Positions 19,546 to 33,260 of a stretch of DNA of 64,000 bases are shown piece after piece; the stretch's first letter is position 1; the number at the start of each line of letters is the position of its first letter. The DNA is taken from contig CM053329.1 of assembly GCA_028583605.1 (NCBI GenBank), positions 36,145,992-36,209,991 on the forward strand, in the 5' to 3' direction. The stretch is from Dastarcus helophoroides. Lineage: Eukaryota; Arthropoda; Insecta; Coleoptera; Bothrideridae. The notes beneath the pieces were generated by a model that was given only the letters and a program-made list of their open reading frames with translations, did not search any database and had not been told where the DNA came from. The position numbers were made by a program, and so were the translations under genes.

Positions 19546-22500
19546 GAGTTGATAAAAAATAATTCTCTTATGACATTAAGTTATAGTTTTAGTTCCCTCT
19601 CGATCAGATTTACCTATTAATCAAGCAGCAAACAATTCGAAAACTAGTAAAACCGTGTCAAGAAAGTACAACAAGAGCTCTTTGCTTGGAAATTAAAAGA
19701 CTGAAGCAAATTTCATGCCAAATTTTCTCTGTATATTTAATTAAAATGCATTAAAATGGAACAGCTTATAGCCATTGCTGCCAACTCTTTAAACTTTGAC
19801 TATTTTGGCGACGGTATAATCACGATTTGGTATAAGTTTGCCTTACCCTACAACCTTCCCCCTCTAAGTGGTTCGAATTGCGAGCATTTGTCATAAATTT
19901 TTAAACACTTCCCAAGCGCCACGAGAATACGTTATTCAATTTCCAATTACCAACTTCCATTTAAGGGATTTAATTTTCTCCCAATAAAGATAAATCGACG
20001 GACCGTTATTGGTTGGTAGGTATAGTGAATAAACAATCATCCACGGGCAGTGTTTGGAATTATTTGTAATGAATTGGACGTGATCTAAAACAAGTGGTAA
20101 TTACCGTAAGTAGATAGTTTATATCCCGAGTTTATCAAAGAGGAGTAAATCATCGTGTTAAAGGAGTCGTGATAACTACAAAGGCAGGATCGGACTTAAT
20201 TACGTTCACGTGTGGTTTTCGAAACGGCAGACGTCTCTAGAGCCTTTGAGAAGGCCATATACGACCGATTTATTACGTCACGTTATCATTGTTGTTGAAT
20301 TTTTACAAGGTAAGTAGAAAGAACCAACACATGCATTAAAGTGTGGTCTACATGTTTCGCACACAATGTTCGCCACAGACCTTCATGCTTACTCCTCTGT
20401 TAACTATGGAACTACTGGAATGCCGGCAGCAGGAAATCGCTGAAGCAACATTGCAATTTTTGTCTGAAGTCAACAAATAATTTATACCAAATCCACAATG
20501 AGAAAATGATAAGACATTTCGTTAGGCAAAATACAATAATTTTGAAGCAAACATTACATTCAAATTAGACAGTCCACCGTAGCGTTTATGGAAATGAAGG
20601 CTATCAAAATTTTAACAATATAAAATATCTCAAATAAGAAGCATTCACAACGGCTAACATGGTCCAATAGATCGTGCTAAAATCAAATGTATTTTATCTC
20701 TTTAATCTGGAGAGCTCCGAAGTGCGTCGTCTCCGCTGGGTGTGGTGCAATATATACGGACGGCTAGTCTACCGTAATTCCCGTACGTAATTAATAAACT
20801 TGTGCTAACTCCAAAACTCCATCTCTAAATCAAATGCTGTAAATGGCAAATTGCATCCGCGCTATAATACTTCAGCTGAGGTTAGTTATTTGATAAGCTC
20901 AAAACGTCTTCAAGAGTAAGCGCCAACTTTTATATTTTGTTTCTTATGTAAGTATTACATTATCGAAAAAAACCTCCAGTTTTTCAATGAGGTATGATAC
21001 AATACCTACCAACTTTATTAAAAATTAAATTTTATTTTTAGAAACCTAGAAGTTCAGTAAAGAGAAACAGTTATTTCTTTCAAATTTTGATCTACATCAT
21101 TGGACCAAAAATTGTGAAATAGGATATTTTTGGAACCATTAGAGGTTGAGATTCTGCAAAAATTTTGGTGACAATGAATTGTAATTCAAGCTTTTAAAAC
21201 TCCAATAGAGATTTTTAATTACAACTTCTCTCAAATTTCTTCCAAAAAATATTAACATTTCGTATTAAAAACCAAAATTTCTACATTTTTCCAAAAATTT
21301 TGACATTAGTGATCTTATATTATTGATTTCAAATTTGTGCCCCAATAGTTTTTCACTTGTTGAAAAAAAATCGTTTAAATTTCGCATTCAATCATGAAAT
21401 TATTTGAAAATTAAAAATTTTAACTTTTATTTCAGAACTTCGACTTCTTGTTAAGATTTTGGGTTTTATATTTGCGTTTGGGGCTTTGTCCTACATTTTT
21501 TTAGAAATATCTCGAGGAAGAATTCAACATTTCAACTTTAATTCATAAATTTTAGTCTCCTATGTTTAAGTCTTCAATTTGGAATTATTGTTTCGATTTA
21601 AAAACAAACTTTAATGCCATAAAAACTTACTATATTAATTCATTAAAACTCTTGAGAACTTTCTGAATGGTTTACCTTAATGCGTAGACAACATTTTTTT
21701 TTAGCAATATCAGTGTATAATAAAGAATGGAGTTTTCAAAAAACGGAAAATAATTTAATTCAGTAAACGGGGTAAAAACTATTTTATCAATTATTCAGTC
21801 GAAATTTCAGCAGCGACAATCAACATTTCAATAAAAAAACCAAATGTACGGTCCACAGAGTAATTTTCATTGCTATATCCCAATATATTTTAATTCAATA
21901 CATATCGTGAATGCAGCAATAAATACTTTGAATAGCAACACAATTTTCGTTCGCACGAAAAGGCATTTGAATGAAAAATGCAATTATTTCAGCTGGCGGA
22001 ATTTTATGTGTGGTAATACGTCAAAAATCCACTATTCATGGAAGTGACAACGTAAATGAAACTTTCCAGACGGTTAGGTGCAGGCGCTACAATGACTTGT
22101 CATTATGCAGAGTTGCCCTTGACTAAATTAAAATTCCCCCAAATTTAATTATTCCACATGTCGTAAGATCAACGTTCGGTTGACTAACTTGACTAATGAA
22201 ACTATAACTGCACAGGTTACTTTATTGCAAATTGCAATACAGTTTTCTAAATTATTCTTAAGCCAAAAGTCAAAATTGCAACTTTAAACTTAAAATTACA
22301 ACTTTGTTTCAATTTTGCGTTTTAAATGTAAATACAGATTTTGAAATGTTTTAAACTTAAAATTATAACATTGTTTCAATTTTGGGTATTTAATGTAAAT
22401 TCAGATTTTGAAATTTCGACTATGTACCAAATGTTTTTTGGGTGCACTTTGGCTGTATTTGGGAAGATGGAACGATGCGGCATTTACACCCATTCGCGAG

Positions 22501-23334
22501 CACTCTCAAGTGATGAAGCTTCAGGAGATTCAGGACAATTGGCAAGTGTGCTTCTCTCGAGAGCACCCCCGAAGCTAGACGTCTTATCTTTCCCATGATA
22601 GATAGGTTTAAGTATATTTCAATACATTAACGCTTTTGTTGACTTAAAAAAAGTTCAATATTTAGATATATTGAGTAATTAGGCATGCATTATTTTTAAC
22701 TAAAATTAAAATTCTTCGCAGTTACTGATAACAAAATTATATGGGATCAGAATCCGCAGTAGGACTACTGAAAAATTGATTACTGGTACATTAAGTTATG
22801 TCGTTATGTGGATCATTTTTTAAATTTGCAGGTAGGTTTTGTGTCTTGAATCAATTGTTGTAGGATGCTGAAGTTTGAGTTACAGTTCGCTGCGTATGTG
22901 GACCATTTATCTATTGAAGCTGTTACGGAAACTGCATCATATTATTTCGTCAAATCATGTTACTGATGGACTTCTAACAATATGTAATCAGCATCAGGTC
23001 ATGAGCGTGCAGAAACGAATCGACAGACCTCGATTCTCTTGAAGCTGACTAAGAAGTTCTTGCGTTGGTTTAATTGCACGATTTCTTTAAGATTAGTACA
23101 TGTTGTTACAAAACTCTTTTATGCAAATAAAACTAAGTCGGGCTATGGAAGTAAAAGAATAAAGAAAACACATTTCTCTAGCAAATGGTAAATTGGTAAC
23201 AAGCTATGGAACAAGTAGCATTTTAAATTTAATAGAATATCAATGAATACCTTAGCAAATTAATTTAATTTATACTTTAACAGCAAAGATATTGTAACAA
23301 ATTATGGTAAATTAGTTAATATGAATCTTTTAAA
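19546..23334. other. Mostly unrecognised sequence, no gene seen
   Basis: 19.7-20.9 kb and 21.8-22.2 kb have higher complexity and mixed composition but no reading frame of credible length. 21.0-21.7 kb and 22.2-22.4 kb are AT-rich cryptic repeats. A TATA-like AATATATACGG (20751) followed by AATAAAC (20802) might be a degenerate promoter or LTR, unproven. Confidence 0.4.
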
Positions 23335-23335
23335 T

Positions 23336-23700
23336 CAGGGGCCTCCAAACTAGGACCAGTAGGCCAAACTGGCCCGCCAGTCTTATCAGTCCAGCCGCGA
23401 TAGCTAAAGACTTATCGTTGCTATTATTGCTGTTTGATAAAAAAACTCAGGATAGTAGTCAATAACTCAGTTTTATTTACATGCTAGACAGAGCTTAATA
23501 CGCTTATTATTATTATACAGAGTATAATTCACAGAAATAATACGTAGAAAATTTAACTTAAACATAATAACTAACTCCACTTTAATTGTCAAAAAAGCCC
23601 AGAGACCTTTTTCCCCAAATGATGCCGGTAAGTTTCACCAAATTTATTGTCATCGTAATGGGTGCCTTTGAAAATTTTTCATATTCCAAAAAAAATAAAA
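23336..23700. mobile_element. Probable hAT-type element end
   Basis: CAGGGGCCTCCAAACTAGG at 23337, followed by GGCCAAACTGGCCCGCCAG, has the look of hAT terminal inverted repeats (CAGGGGTC-CAAACT, GGCCCGC). The other end and any transposase are not visible. Confidence 0.4.
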
Positions 23701-23717
23701 TCTCTCAAGAAGTTTGA

Positions 23718-23930
23718 TTGAACTACAGAACTTGTCCCCTTAAACCAAGAAAGATTAAAAAACACAAAAAAGGTTGCTCTAACGCGTTTCGACAGCTAAG
23801 CTGTCATCTTTAAAGAGATACTTTTGAGTATCTGTTTTTTCAATCTTTCTTGGTTTCAGGGGACAAGTTCTGTATTTCAATTTTTGAAGATAACCAAGGA
23901 CCAGTCCGTTCTACCAAAAAAAAAAAAAGT
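23718..23930. repeat. Family A inverted dimer
   Basis: The left half (CTTGTCCCCTTAAACCAAG, GCTCTAACGCGTTTCGACAG) and right half (CTTTCTTGGTTTCAGGGGAC, TAACCAAGGACCAGTCCG, then CTACC and A13) meet near 23825. The right half lacks its own hammerhead-like core. Confidence 0.75.
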
Positions 23931-24570
23931 TTGACTACTAAAAAAAGATCCTTAACTTAACATTTCCATTTATCTATTGGTTTCTAGGCGAATACTTCAT
24001 TATTATCAAATAAAATTTTACTTTCGCCATCGTCATATTTTTCTTTACGACTAAAACAAAGGTCTTAGATACAATTTTCGTATCCAATATACCATGAAAA
24101 TATAAACAAAATTTTACCACATTTATTAAAAATTCTAGCAAACTTTGCTACCAAATAAGCTGATCTACTAAATCATCTACTAGACGCTAAATATTCCACT
24201 AAATCTATTAGAAATTCTATTAAATTGGCAACACTGACTATGCTTTCGAAAGTACTGTTAGCTCTATCTGTCAGCGAACAGATAGAGAATTAAGGGTACT
24301 ACCTATTTCAGTTTTTGACCACCAGATTACCGAAAAATTAAAACGATTTTGGCCACGGGAGGCATTCAATATAGAATTAAGACTGACAAATTCGGGGACT
24401 CTTGCTTTAAATGATGCAGCTCTGTAATTTATTGGACTTTTCAAGAATCTATTAGGAGGGATTTGGTCGAAATAACTCATATGCATGTTCTAGGCCTGTT
24501 GGAAGTCGAATATTTTGGAACAAGTGACTTCAGCGAATTGTTTTTAAGCTAATTGATGATATACGAATAA
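23931..24570. other. No gene recognised
   Basis: AT-rich, with repeated ACTAAAT / AAATTCTA words near 24170-24230; no reading frame of note. Confidence 0.4.
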
Positions 24571-25234
<664 letters not shown>

Positions 25235-27940
25235 TTAAATTTCTAATTGCTAGGGTTCTGTGCTTTAAAAACAGTAAAATCATTCATGTGTCTGATTCTC
25301 GATCTGTATGTCCAGATAGACATCCTTCCGTACAGTAGGGAACTGCAAATATGATTGCCATAGAATTTGGCGCAATTACAGAATCTTGTCAACCTGCATA
25401 TTTCTCGCTGAGAGAATGTTGAAATATGTTATTATATTTTTAAAACCATATTGTCCAAAATGTGGTAACGATTTTCTTTGTATGCCTTTTTCGGTAGCGA
25501 ATTCTAAATAATTTTTGAGTTATTGAACACTGCATACCCAAACGAATTGTTGCCAATACAACTAATTTAATTCTAAAAATAAATTAATTTTACAAACATT
25601 AAGCACGTTAACTGGACGTTGCTCCTAATGCGACACAAAATGAAATCGTAAATTTTGCTAACATTGTTCACGTTTTTCTTGGTAATTGGGCAAACCAATT
25701 TCGTAAATTTCCTGCATTTTTCAACTAAGCATCTAAAGAGCAAAGTAAAACATTTGGTTCTTCCCATATAACCCACTTAAACAAATAAAACTCAAACCTT
25801 AACAACTTATTAGATCCACTTTTACGAGGAGTTGTAAAAGTCGCATTCCATACGCTTTAGCTTCTGGCCACTCGGTCCTTGGATCAAGTTAAGGAATTAA
25901 TTCCATATAAGCCTTCTCGATTAGGTAGAGTAAACGACTTTTACAACTCTAATTCGGTAAAGCACGGGTTATCGTCAAATTTAATGGCCAAGTTGGAATT
26001 ATGGTCGTGATTTAATTTAGACGACAGTTTTTTTAAAGTAATCACCGGCGGAAGAGTGCAACGCATTATTTTACAATGTAATCTCGATTTTATCTTTTTG
26101 AAACTGAAATACCCACCTCATTTGACAAAGTTAATTGAGTTCGTGTTGCGAATTTTTAAGTTAAAAGTTGTATTACTTCGAAGTAATTCTTATCTAATTC
26201 TTAGATAAGGCAATATTAAGCTGTCTTAAATTTTTTGTGAAAGTTGAGGCACTTTATTGGTGCATGTAGTATGCATTAATGATGTATATGATCATTTAAT
26301 TAATTAACGGGAAATAAAGTGGGATTCTTTTTACTTCAGTCGTAACAACATGGTATTGATTGACAGGCGGGTAAACCCATATGGCTCGCAAGTCGTAACG
26401 GACCTTTTGCCCCCGTCTAAAGCTTTTAATTCTCCCAAAGTCACTGTCAGCCACGTGTCCATTGTAGACAACGATAAGTTATCTACATATTTCCAATAAA
26501 TATGCAAAGTACACACACAATTTCGCTCTAATCAGTACAATACTCTCCTTGACGTATACTGAATTTTTCTACTAATATTTCTCCCCCTTAAACCGTGTGT
26601 AAAAAACTTGTTCAATATTACATCGACTTAATAATGTTGTGGTCCTTTCACCTGCAATATCCCCGCGTGCCCTTTTGAAATTGGCGTAAGTTTATTGTTT
26701 CGAAACTACCAGGAAGTTTGGCGGAAGGAACAATTTGTTAGTGGCATATGGGGGACAACAATGAAACTCTCTCAAATGAAATGTTACCAAACTAGTCGAT
26801 ATCTGTTAGTGGCATTTAATCTAACGGCTTTCCACATTTTCAGACATGCATGAATTGTTAAGCTAGTTGGAAATTTCCACAAATATCAATATTGAAGTCA
26901 ATGTTTCGGTCGACGGTATCACAATTGTTGAACTTGGATGAAGTTTTTCGATGGGAGATCGAGAGATTTTTCTTTTACTTGCATCGTTCTCCGAACTTTC
27001 AATAACTGCGAAAGTTTCGCTTGGGTCAAGATTTTTCTAATCTTTAATATGTCTTTTGCTACGAGGCCACACATTTTTGTTTATTATACATAGTGGAATA
27101 ATAAATCTTTTTGAAAATTTCTCCAAAAAAGCCAAGATATCAAATGTTTAATTTTTTTAAAAAACTTGATCATTTTTTTTTTCGCTTTCTAAAAACTATA
27201 AACTACGACTTTAATCTTGTAATTTTAAATTACTTCCAGAAATTTGAGTTTAAATATCTTCTAAATTATGTAGAAAATAAATTGGTAATACGAATAAACT
27301 TTTAAAACATTTAAAAATGAATCAATCTGAACTCAATTCAAGTTCTCCCCCCCCACTTGCAAAATCAATATAATTTAATGGAACTGGAATAGAAATAAAA
27401 TGGAAAAAGTGACGGTGCCTGATTTTCAAACAAAAGCTGAATATATTCTGGAGCAGCACCCCCACTAATTTAAGCTACAAGCCGCCACTGTGGACCATAG
27501 TACGAATATCCGCTTAAACTTGTTACAATTTTAAAGTTCGATAATATTGGCAACCAGTTTTGCTATCGGTTGCGACATCTCATCAGTTTCTGCAACTATA
27601 CTATCTCCGGTTTTGTGTGAATCTCTCGAAGATTTCCACCTTCGTTATTAGACTAGGTCTTGACGAATTATCGTGTGACCACGATCCCGAGACGGGCAGA
27701 AAAAGCAGGTTACAGATTTGTGCTATATCCGTTGAAGATCCTCAGTGATTTTGAGTTGTTACAATCAAAGTATTATGAATTGTGTCCTGTCACGACTATA
27801 GAGCTGCACTTCTATCAAAGGTGGCGCACATGATTATTTTACGTTCATCCGTAGGCGTAACGGTCGCATTTTCGTTATTTTCATGAACCATGGGTGTATC
27901 TGTTCCTAAGATTCCTGTGATGTTTAAAGCTAAAATGTTG
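25235..27940. other. Higher-complexity non-coding stretch
   Basis: No credible gene. 25829-25843 and 25935-25949 form a perfect 15-bp inverted repeat. GCCGCCACTG at 27482-27491 read in reverse (CAGTGGCGGCTTGTAGC), next to a GGGGGTGCT block, resembles an hAT end, but no partner end was found. Confidence 0.4.
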
Positions 27941-28728
27941 GAAAAATATTTTTGTATAATTTGACTTCAATGTGAAAATTTTGAAATTAAACTCGAGAAT
28001 TGGGAAAGTGAATATATTTATTTAAAAAAATCTACGTTTTCAAACGCTCATAATAAATTTGAAATTTTGACAAGAAGAGGTTCAAATTTTGAACTCGTTA
28101 TATAAAATAAAGTCAAGAAATTTTGATTTTAAATTTGAGGGTCAAAAACAGAATAAATTTTTACGTTTAAGGTTAAAAAGTTTTAGAAAAAAATTCCAAA
28201 TATAGAAAGAGAAGACCGTCTAGTTAATATAACATAAATATTCTCGACTTCTCAAGTTTTAAATTTAAAGAGGAACTTTGAAAAAAATGGTCTTAAATTT
28301 CGAGTAAAGTTTGCAGTTGAGTAATTATACAAAAGAACTTGAAATTTAATACACAATTTGTAGAAAAAGGATCAACACTTTGAATTTAAACTGAAATTTC
28401 GAGAAAAAAGTTAAAAGTTTTTTTCGAAGTTTATATTCTACTACTTTTAAAACGAAGTTTTCGAACTTGCAAGTTTTACAAAAATTCAAATTTTGAGATT
28501 AAAATACTAGAAAAAGTCAACATTTCAATATAAAATTTCTTAAATATATAGTTTTTTGAAATTCTGAATATTTTATATGAAAATACTAACTCCGATTCTC
28601 AAGAAAAAATATAAAAAATATTTTTGTTCTAAAAATATCAAATTTTAAGTCTGTATTTTGGGAAAAAAAGCTCGAATTTCAAGACAAATTAGAGATTTGT
28701 AAAAATAATTTTCGACACAAAATTTTAA
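27941..28728. repeat. AT-rich cryptic simple sequence
   Basis: Irregular AATTTTGA / TTCGAATTT words; no gene. Confidence 0.5.
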
Positions 28729-29456
28729 GTTTTTTTCAATTTATTTAACATTTCTTCGGCCCAGTTTGGAAATATTTAAATTTTTATGGTTTGTTGACAA
28801 TTTTCTAAACAGTTTTTGAAATGCGACTACGTGATATTTAAATTAATTGAAAACGTCACCTCATGACAGTTCGCAAATTAAGAGGTTAGTTTTTTTTTAA
28901 ATTTTACATAGAATAGGAATTATGAAAAATAGGAGACCAAAATTTAGATGTGGGAAAAAATAGAAAAAAAAATTGTTTTTTTGATAAATTAGGAAAATAT
29001 AAAAAAATACCTAAAAAAGTTGTAGCACTGGACATCGATGTTTCGCTCTCATTTGAGCTCGTCAGCATGGAAAGGGAACAATGAGGAAGAAATACTTAAA
29101 AATAATTGTTTTTTTTAAATATAAAAATGAAAAATAAAGAATTTTAACATAAATAGACGTTTCATCATTAATTTACTGTGTTAAAAATTTAAATATTTGA
29201 AGCCCGATCCACAAGAAACAATAATAATAATTTTTTTTTCAACATCTAATTTTTGGTCTCCTATTTTTCATAATTCCTATTCTATGTAAAATAAACTAAC
29301 CTCTTAATTTGTGAACTGTCATGAGGTGACGTTTTCAATAAATTTAAATATCACGTAGTCGCATTTCAAAAACTGTTTAGAAAATTGTCAACAAACAATA
29401 AAAATTTAAATATTTCCAAACTGGGCCGAAGAAATGTTAAATAAATTGAAAAAAAC
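28729..29456. mobile_element. 728-bp inverted-repeat element with about 225-bp arms and a hammerhead in the spacer
   Basis: The left arm (28729 to about 28955) and right arm (about 29235-29456) are near-identical reverse complements: outer TTTTTTTCAATTTATTTAAC, then TTCTTCGGCCCAGTTTGG, GCGACTACGTGATATTTAAA, CACCTCATGACAGTTC and TAGGAATTATGAAAAATAGG. The spacer of about 280 bases holds the hammerhead motif on the minus strand. The arrangement resembles the inverted terminal repeats of Penelope-like elements, with the coding part missing. Confidence 0.8.
29026..29070 (-). ncRNA. Hammerhead ribozyme motif (Penelope-type)
   Basis: Minus strand, all core positions present: CTGACGA (29065-29059), stem II GCTC (29058-29055) with GAGC (29048-29045), GAAA (29044-29041), stem III ACAT/ATGT (29041-29038 with 29035-29032) closed by a two-base loop, cleavage triplet GTC ending at 29031. 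Stem I is weak: two pairs next to the core, then mismatches. Stem III of the whole segment ACATCGATGT is self-complementary, as in hammerheads thought to work as dimers. Activity is not shown by sequence. Confidence 0.65.
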
Positions 29457-29670
29457 ATATTGTTTCCGGTCAATAAGGGTCTACCATGAAGTACAAAATT
29501 TTAAAAACAATTTTCTATTAAAAAAATAAAAATTTTTGTTTTTTAATAAAATTGCTGTTTTTTAGGCTTTCATTTTGAATCAAAGTTTTGAATTTAATCT
29601 TAAAAGTTTTACCTTTTCTAGAAATTCTTGGGAACTTACTTATTCAAAATTTTAGTAAAAATATGAAATT

Positions 29671-29820
29671 CTGCATCTCTCTGAAGATGATAGCTTGGCT
29701 AATCGAAACGGTTAGAGCAACCTTTGTTGTGTTTTTTAATCTTTCTTGGTTTCAGGGGACAAGATTATTGTTTCGATTTTTGAGGAATTATCAAGGACCA
29801 GTCTGTTCCACCAAAATTAA
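29671..29820 (+). repeat. Family A half unit
   Basis: ATCTCTCTGAAGATGATAGC start, GTTAGAGCAACCTTTGTTG, TTTCTTGGTTTCAGGGGACA and TTATCAAGGACCAGTC to TTCCACCAAAAT. The hammerhead-like core is intact at CTGAAGA and GAAA, but stem III has lost bases (CGG in place of CGCG) and stem II has a bulge. Confidence 0.75.
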
Positions 29821-30077
29821 AGTTACCTGATTAAATCAAAATTTTCAAACACAAAAATTCGAAATTTCTTTTATATAAATTTTTTATTTTTGTTTTTAAA
29901 TTTTGGAGTTTTTCTCAAATCTTTTAATTAAAACATGCATATATTCCAAAATTTTGAATTTTACATCATTTGATTGACATTTTAGTTTAACTTCTGAAAG
30001 ATTCAGTTTTTTTTTTCGAAATTTCTCATTCTAAATGAAAATTTCGAAATCTTAAATTCCAAACTAAAATTTCGACA

Positions 30078-30689
30078 TTAAAGTAGTAATCGTAGTTTTT
30101 CCAACTTTAAATCTGTAGCAAGATGTAAGCGTCAGACTGCCACCACTACTTGATTTTTAGCATAGATTGTGCGCATGGATACAATAACACAAATCTCTAA
30201 ACCGCTTCGCAGTAGATTTTCTGAGCCGATCACACTGCACTGCTTATGCAAAAAATGTACGCTTTGGAACTTTCACTAAAGGCCTAGTGTAGCCGCTATG
30301 TTGCCATTACTTCAAGATGTTTCCCTAACGTGAGGAATGAAGCATCGAAATATCGTAAGATATACTTTTAAATTATGATTAGGCAAAAACGCATCTCTAG
30401 GAATCCTCATGTTTTATGATTTTATTCACAATATTCTCCTACATAATATATTACTTTTTTATCAGAATTTATAAAACGGTTTGGTCGCAATAAAATAAAA
30501 CTTCTTCGAAAACATTTTTCGCCTATACTTTACATGTCAAAAATCGTAAGTTTGACTTTTAATATCTCAGCTTTGGCACCAGCACGAGTCATTTAGTTCT
30601 GCCAGTGTGTAGTTAACGTTGTTAGCAACATCTGACAGGAATTTAAAGCAAATCTACAAGAAGAGTAATTGATAAGTGAACTACTTTAA
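30078..30689 (+). mobile_element. Family B TIR element, short copy (about 610 bp)
   Basis: Colinear with 34437-34870 plus 38480-38681: CCACCACTACTTGATTTTTAG, GGATACAATA, TTACTTCAAGATGTTTCCC, ATGATTTTATTCACAATAT, AATCGTAAGTTTGAC and AAGTGAACTACTTTAA. Its ends are inverted (TTAAAGTAG and CTACTTTAA). No reading frame; non-autonomous DNA element. Confidence 0.7.
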
Positions 30690-31650
30690 TCAGAAAATTT
30701 GGAATTTAATTAGGCAATTTCGAAATTAATTACGAACTTCAGAATTTAAACTCAAAATGCTGAATTTAATCATGACGTTTCAAAAACGAAAATTTAATTT
30801 CAAGAGAAATTTTGAACATCAAAAAAATATAAATTTTCTACTTCACAAACGGCAAGTTTAAAGCAGGATTTTTTATACAATTTGGAAATTGGACCTTTTG
30901 ATCTGAATTTGAAAAATTCTAGGAAAATTAAAAATTTTAAATTGAGAAAGGTAAGCTCAACATTTTTTTAATAAAATTTAATTTTTTTTTAGTTTTTACT
31001 TTGCCTCAATATTTGAACTATTTCAAAAATATTTTGAATATTTTGTTTCAGAATTTAGACTGTTTTTTTTAAGCAATAAAAATTACGCGTTTGAATTTGG
31101 GATTTTTAAAGGATCATTTAAAATTTTCAGAGAAACGTTGAAATTTCTTAACTAAATTACGGAAAAAATTTTAAAAAGTCGTAATTTTTTACTAATAGAT
31201 TCAGCTCTTAATAAAGTTTCTATATTTTTTAATTTCCAATATCGATTTGTGTAGTTTTTTTTTCGGCTTCAAATCCAAAATTTATACTTTTTTTATAAAC
31301 TTTCTTTCTAGATATTTTTATTTCATTTACCATCGCATATTTCGCCTCGAATTGACAAAGATTGGGATTAAACATAAATAATTCAAATTTAAATTGGATA
31401 ATTTGAATAGCTCTTGCAGATTTTGATCTCGCATTAAAACTACAATTTAAAATAGAATTTATAAAACGTTCAATAGTAAAACCAGAATTTTAGGAAAATA
31501 ATTGCGATATTTATGTGAAAAATCAAGTCATTTTCATCTCCATCATTACCTTTTTACTTTTAATTGGAATATTCGACTTTTTTCGAAATTTTCTGAACAC
31601 TATTTTTGCTAATTAAAGCATCTTATGAATGTTTTGCTTTTGTTCCAAAA
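30690..31650. repeat. AT-rich cryptic simple sequence
   Basis: AAATTTTGAA-like irregular repeats on both strands; no gene. Confidence 0.5.
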
Positions 31651-33260
31651 AGTGTGAAATTAATTATTTTTATTTTTGGTAGCAGATGAGATACGCTGCT
31701 TTAAAATATTTGTCAAACTGACTAAAAAACAATATCACGAGTTTTAGATTCTTATTTTCTCAAGAGGGGAATCCGGGCCCCAAAACTTCCTCTATGGATT
31801 CTTCCTTAACATTTTGGCTTGGCAACCCAGTTATGGGGATCACGATAGCGAGAGTTGTACTCGTCACTACTTGTGAGTTGGTCTGAAGTTTTGCTTGAAT
31901 TGAGGTGACGCAACGACGCGATATTATCACCCGTTCGCGAGCATTCTCACCTTGCAAATTCTTCGGGACAGTGATGCAAAGGGATTGGTGTCGAAAGTGG
32001 GTAGAAGGTTCCACCTTTCTCATTTCGTTTAGGTTAAGTACCTTTTTTGCTCTTTTGATAGTTTATTCTGCCTTGTAGTTTAATTTGTCGAATCCTGTAA
32101 AGTAAGTTCGTAATGTGTGATAAGATAGTATTTTTTTCCGTTGAAGTTCACGGCAACATTTCACTAGGTGTTGTCCCGCCAAGAGATTTAGAAGTTTTAC
32201 GATATAACTAGAGGAGGGTTATGGCACCAGGAAACTACTGGGCGTCATTTTCCGTGAATACAATCGTCGTCTGCTGCATTCATTTTGTCCATCGGATTTA
32301 AACTTGAAATGTTGTAAAAATTCAAAGGGTTTTTAGAGGCCACATCAAAGTCTCGCCCTTGTTTTGTTCTGAAATCAAAAACATGTGATAAACCTTTGAT
32401 ATTCATACATTTTTGATTTCAGTTACCGGCGTTGACGTCAGAAGATGATTCGTTTGCTGGATTTCGGTGATTTATAGGTCGTGTTTATTTTCAACCCTTC
32501 TCGCATTTAGCTTAATTTCCAATGAAGCTTCTCCAATCTTCAGCAAGCGAATTAAAATTCCGAGGCATAATTACTTCCTCGCGCAGAAAATCCTAACATA
32601 AGCGAGAGAAGTGGAAAATTGACATTCAAACGAAACGCTGCCATCTCCGCCGTTAATTCGTATTCCCGAGCGAAGGTATTTTGTCTTAGGTAATTTGCGA
32701 AGTTTACAAGAAACAATCGGAGATTAATTTAGTAGAAATGCCACCGAACAGACTTGCAAATTAGTATAAATGCGTAATTTAGCGGGCAATTGGCGATCGA
32801 GCAGACGATCTGTCGCGGTCCTGCGGTTTTCTCTTCTCCAGACGGTTTCTAAATGCAATTTCAGCAATTTCGTGCAATTCGCTGAACGTCTGAAATAACG
32901 TGGCGTTTTAATAAAATAGAGGTCTCACTTTAAACTTTAGATTTATCGTCAAAAAGTAATGGATTTTAATCATTTAACTGGTTCGAACAATTTAGCGCGC
33001 TTATTCGCTTCCAAAATGCTGAAAAACGGGAAACTTTCAGAATTAGATTTATATATTCCTACGTTAGATGTATTAATGAAGCGGAAAATTCACCTAAAGA
33101 TCAGCGGAATTTGCATAACTATTTCTTCCTTTTAGTTCACTAGTTTTAGTTACTCTTTTACTGTGTGAATAATCAAAAAGTTAATTTATGATTAATGAAT
33201 TATGTATTTTGCCAAATTAGGTGACAAAGCAAAGCAAACGAATCTAATCGAGTAAATTAA
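31651..33260. other. Unrecognised higher-complexity island
   Basis: Composition is more balanced than its flanks, especially 32450-32900 (GCGATCGAGCAGACGATCTG, CTCGCGCAGAAAATCC). No homologous gene is recognised. An 87-codon minus-strand frame at 31760-32023 has no visible domain. It could hold regulatory DNA of a host gene outside the window; that is inference. Confidence 0.4.

Noticed and set aside
20740..20810. Possible LTR promoter (TATA-like word then AATAAA)
   Set aside because: No second copy, no TG...CA ends and no target duplication seen.
22341..22598. 85-codon plus-strand frame
   Set aside because: First half is low-complexity AT-rich repeat; the rest has no similarity I can name.
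27454..27497. hAT-type terminus (CAGTGGCGGCTTGTAGC, reversed)
   Set aside because: Looks like known hAT ends, but without a partner end, target duplication or transposase it was not annotated as an element.
31760..32023. 87-codon minus-strand frame
   Set aside because: No recognisable domain or start context; kept only as part of an unassigned island.
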